DNA from: Betaproteobacteria bacterium HGW-Betaproteobacteria-11
GTDB lineage: Bacteria > Pseudomonadota > Gammaproteobacteria > Burkholderiales > Rhodocyclaceae
Assembly (NCBI GenBank): GCA_002842395.1
Contig: PHCV01000011.1
Location: forward strand, 1 to 64,000
Reading direction: 5' to 3'
DNA: 64,000 nt
Below are positions 63,251 to 64,000 of the stretch, piece after piece (the stretch's first letter is position 1; each line of letters begins with the position of its first letter). The translations under genes and the position numbers were made by a program. The notes under the pieces were generated by a model. It had not been told where the DNA came from and did not search any database. It saw only the letters and a program-made list of their open reading frames with translations.

Positions 63251-64000
63251 ATGTCTTCTAACGTTTTTATTCGCGGCATGGTTGATCCTGAGCGCCAGGC
63301 CCAGATCCAGGCGCTCGTTCCCAAGGCGCCGCTGGAAACGAAGCGCGACCACATTCCTTTTGCCAAGCGCGGCTGGCGTCGCCTCACCGAATACGAGGCA
63401 GTGATGCTGCATGCCCAGAATTCGCTCGATGCGATTCCCGGCAGTCAGGAAGTAGGCGAGACTGTACAGAAGTGGCCTGGCGGTCGGGGATCTTACAGTA
63501 TCGAATCGACCGCAGCGATAAGCAGCAACTGGTTCAATTTTCGCGACCCGTCCAAGCGCTGGTTCCAGCCCTACGTCAAACAGAAGACAGAGGAAGGGCA
63601 GACTGCCGAACGGGCGATGAAGGCTTGGGTCGAAGGTGGCGATACAGGGATGATGAACACAGCGTGGCTTAATCAGATCCTGAGCAAGCACTACGGCGCA
63701 ATGATTTTTAATGAATATGGCCTGTTCAGTGCGCATTCGACAACCACCTATGGCGCTCTTTCCGACCTTCTAAAGACTTGGATTTCCCAGGCCGCTTTTG
63801 ATAAGAACGACGCTGGACAGATGATTCAGATGCAACGGGTGCTGCTTGGCAAAGCCTTCCCTGGCTTTGATCCCAGCCTGGTTGAAGCCAAACAGGCCTG
63901 GACACAGGGTGAAGTCTGGAAACCTGCCCGCGAGTTCGTCGAGCATATCTGGGCGGACACCTACGACTGGGTTGAGCAGCTATGGGCTATGCACGCCGTC
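63251..64000 (+). CDS. bmoY: Soluble butane monooxygenase-type hydroxylase beta subunit (partial)
   Basis: Starts at ATG 63251, preceded by AAGGAG (63236-63241), and runs off the window after 250 codons. The sequence (MSSNVFIRGMVDPERQAQIQ; KRGWRRLTEYEAVMLHAQNS; GPSK-like NFRDPSKRWFQPYVKQKTEE) resembles MmoY/BmoY, the non-catalytic subunit of the hydroxylase. The complete family protein has about 390 residues, so about one third is missing. Same operon as bmoX. Confidence 0.92.
   Translation, partial: MSSNVFIRGMVDPERQAQIQALVPKAPLETKRDHIPFAKRGWRRLTEYEAVMLHAQNSLDAIPGSQEVGETVQKWPGGRGSYSIESTAAISSNWFNFRDPSKRWFQPYVKQKTEEGQTAERAMKAWVEGGDTGMMNTAWLNQILSKHYGAMIFNEYGLFSAHSTTTYGALSDLLKTWISQAAFDKNDAGQMIQMQRVLLGKAFPGFDPSLVEAKQAWTQGEVWKPAREFVEHIWADTYDWVEQLWAMHAV

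Overview
The window looks like a chromosome segment of a betaproteobacterium, most probably Rhodocyclales or a close relative. Pointers are infA lying between secY and rpmJ, a RegB/RegA redox two-component pair, a cysI-DUF934-cysH-cysD-cysN operon, a glyA-nrdR-ribD cluster, and a soluble butane-monooxygenase-type hydroxylase like that of Thauera butanivorans. Assignment to a genus is not possible from this sequence alone.

Layout. 1-14.4 kb: the end of tuf followed by the S10, spc and alpha ribosomal operons (rpsJ to rplQ, with secY, infA, rpmJ, rpoA), closed by a strong bidirectional terminator at 14436-14473. Much of this block is visibly more AT-rich than the rest of the window. 14.5-21.5 kb: assimilatory sulfate reduction on the minus strand, with a TauE/SafE permease and a divergent CysB-type regulator. 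21.6-24.4 kb: RegA/RegB and an unrecognised protein. 24.6-32.1 kb: an Atm1-type ABC transporter, a glutaryl-CoA dehydrogenase-like enzyme, a thioesterase, DarP, PmbA and an N-acetylglutaminylglutamine amidotransferase. 32.1-38.6 kb: a minus-strand group with a P3A-type ATPase, a QseBC/PmrAB-like pair, a PAP2 phosphatase, a four-repeat membrane protein and a PepSY protein. 38.7-43.0 kb: a TRAP transporter, a second TauE/SafE permease and a broken metallo-hydrolase. 43.2-47.1 kb: phosphatase, glyA, nrdR, ribD and a small membrane protein. 47.1-52.7 kb: accessory region with an IS3-family element, the last residues of an RND efflux pump, and a TonB-receptor plus His-rich amidohydrolase pair bordered by palindromic repeats. 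52.7-57.4 kb: moeB-like, ctpA, envC, gpmA. 57.4-61.3 kb: gene remnants, an RcnB-like protein, an IS1182-type transposase remnant and two LPS-type glycosyltransferases. 61.4-64.0 kb: promoter, alpha subunit and partial beta subunit of a soluble di-iron alkane monooxygenase.

Most interesting signal. Three 15-bp sites of the form GCG(A/G)C-N5-GTCGC, which as I recall is the binding consensus of RegA/PrrA regulators, lie in three promoter regions: in front of regB itself, in front of the TonB receptor, and in front of the monooxygenase operon. In the last case the site overlaps a possible sigma-54 promoter. With RegBA encoded in the same window, this suggests redox control of alkane oxidation and of an outer-membrane uptake system. 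The hydroxylase carries Gly113, Thr148, Leu279, Gln320 and Phe321, the residues that I recall separate butane from methane monooxygenase. Other structures not explained by genes are a 158-bp dispersed repeat (two copies) with a hairpin whose pairing is preserved, REP-like hairpins around the TonB operon, and a 13-bp-stem hairpin directly on the ribosome binding site of the PepSY gene.
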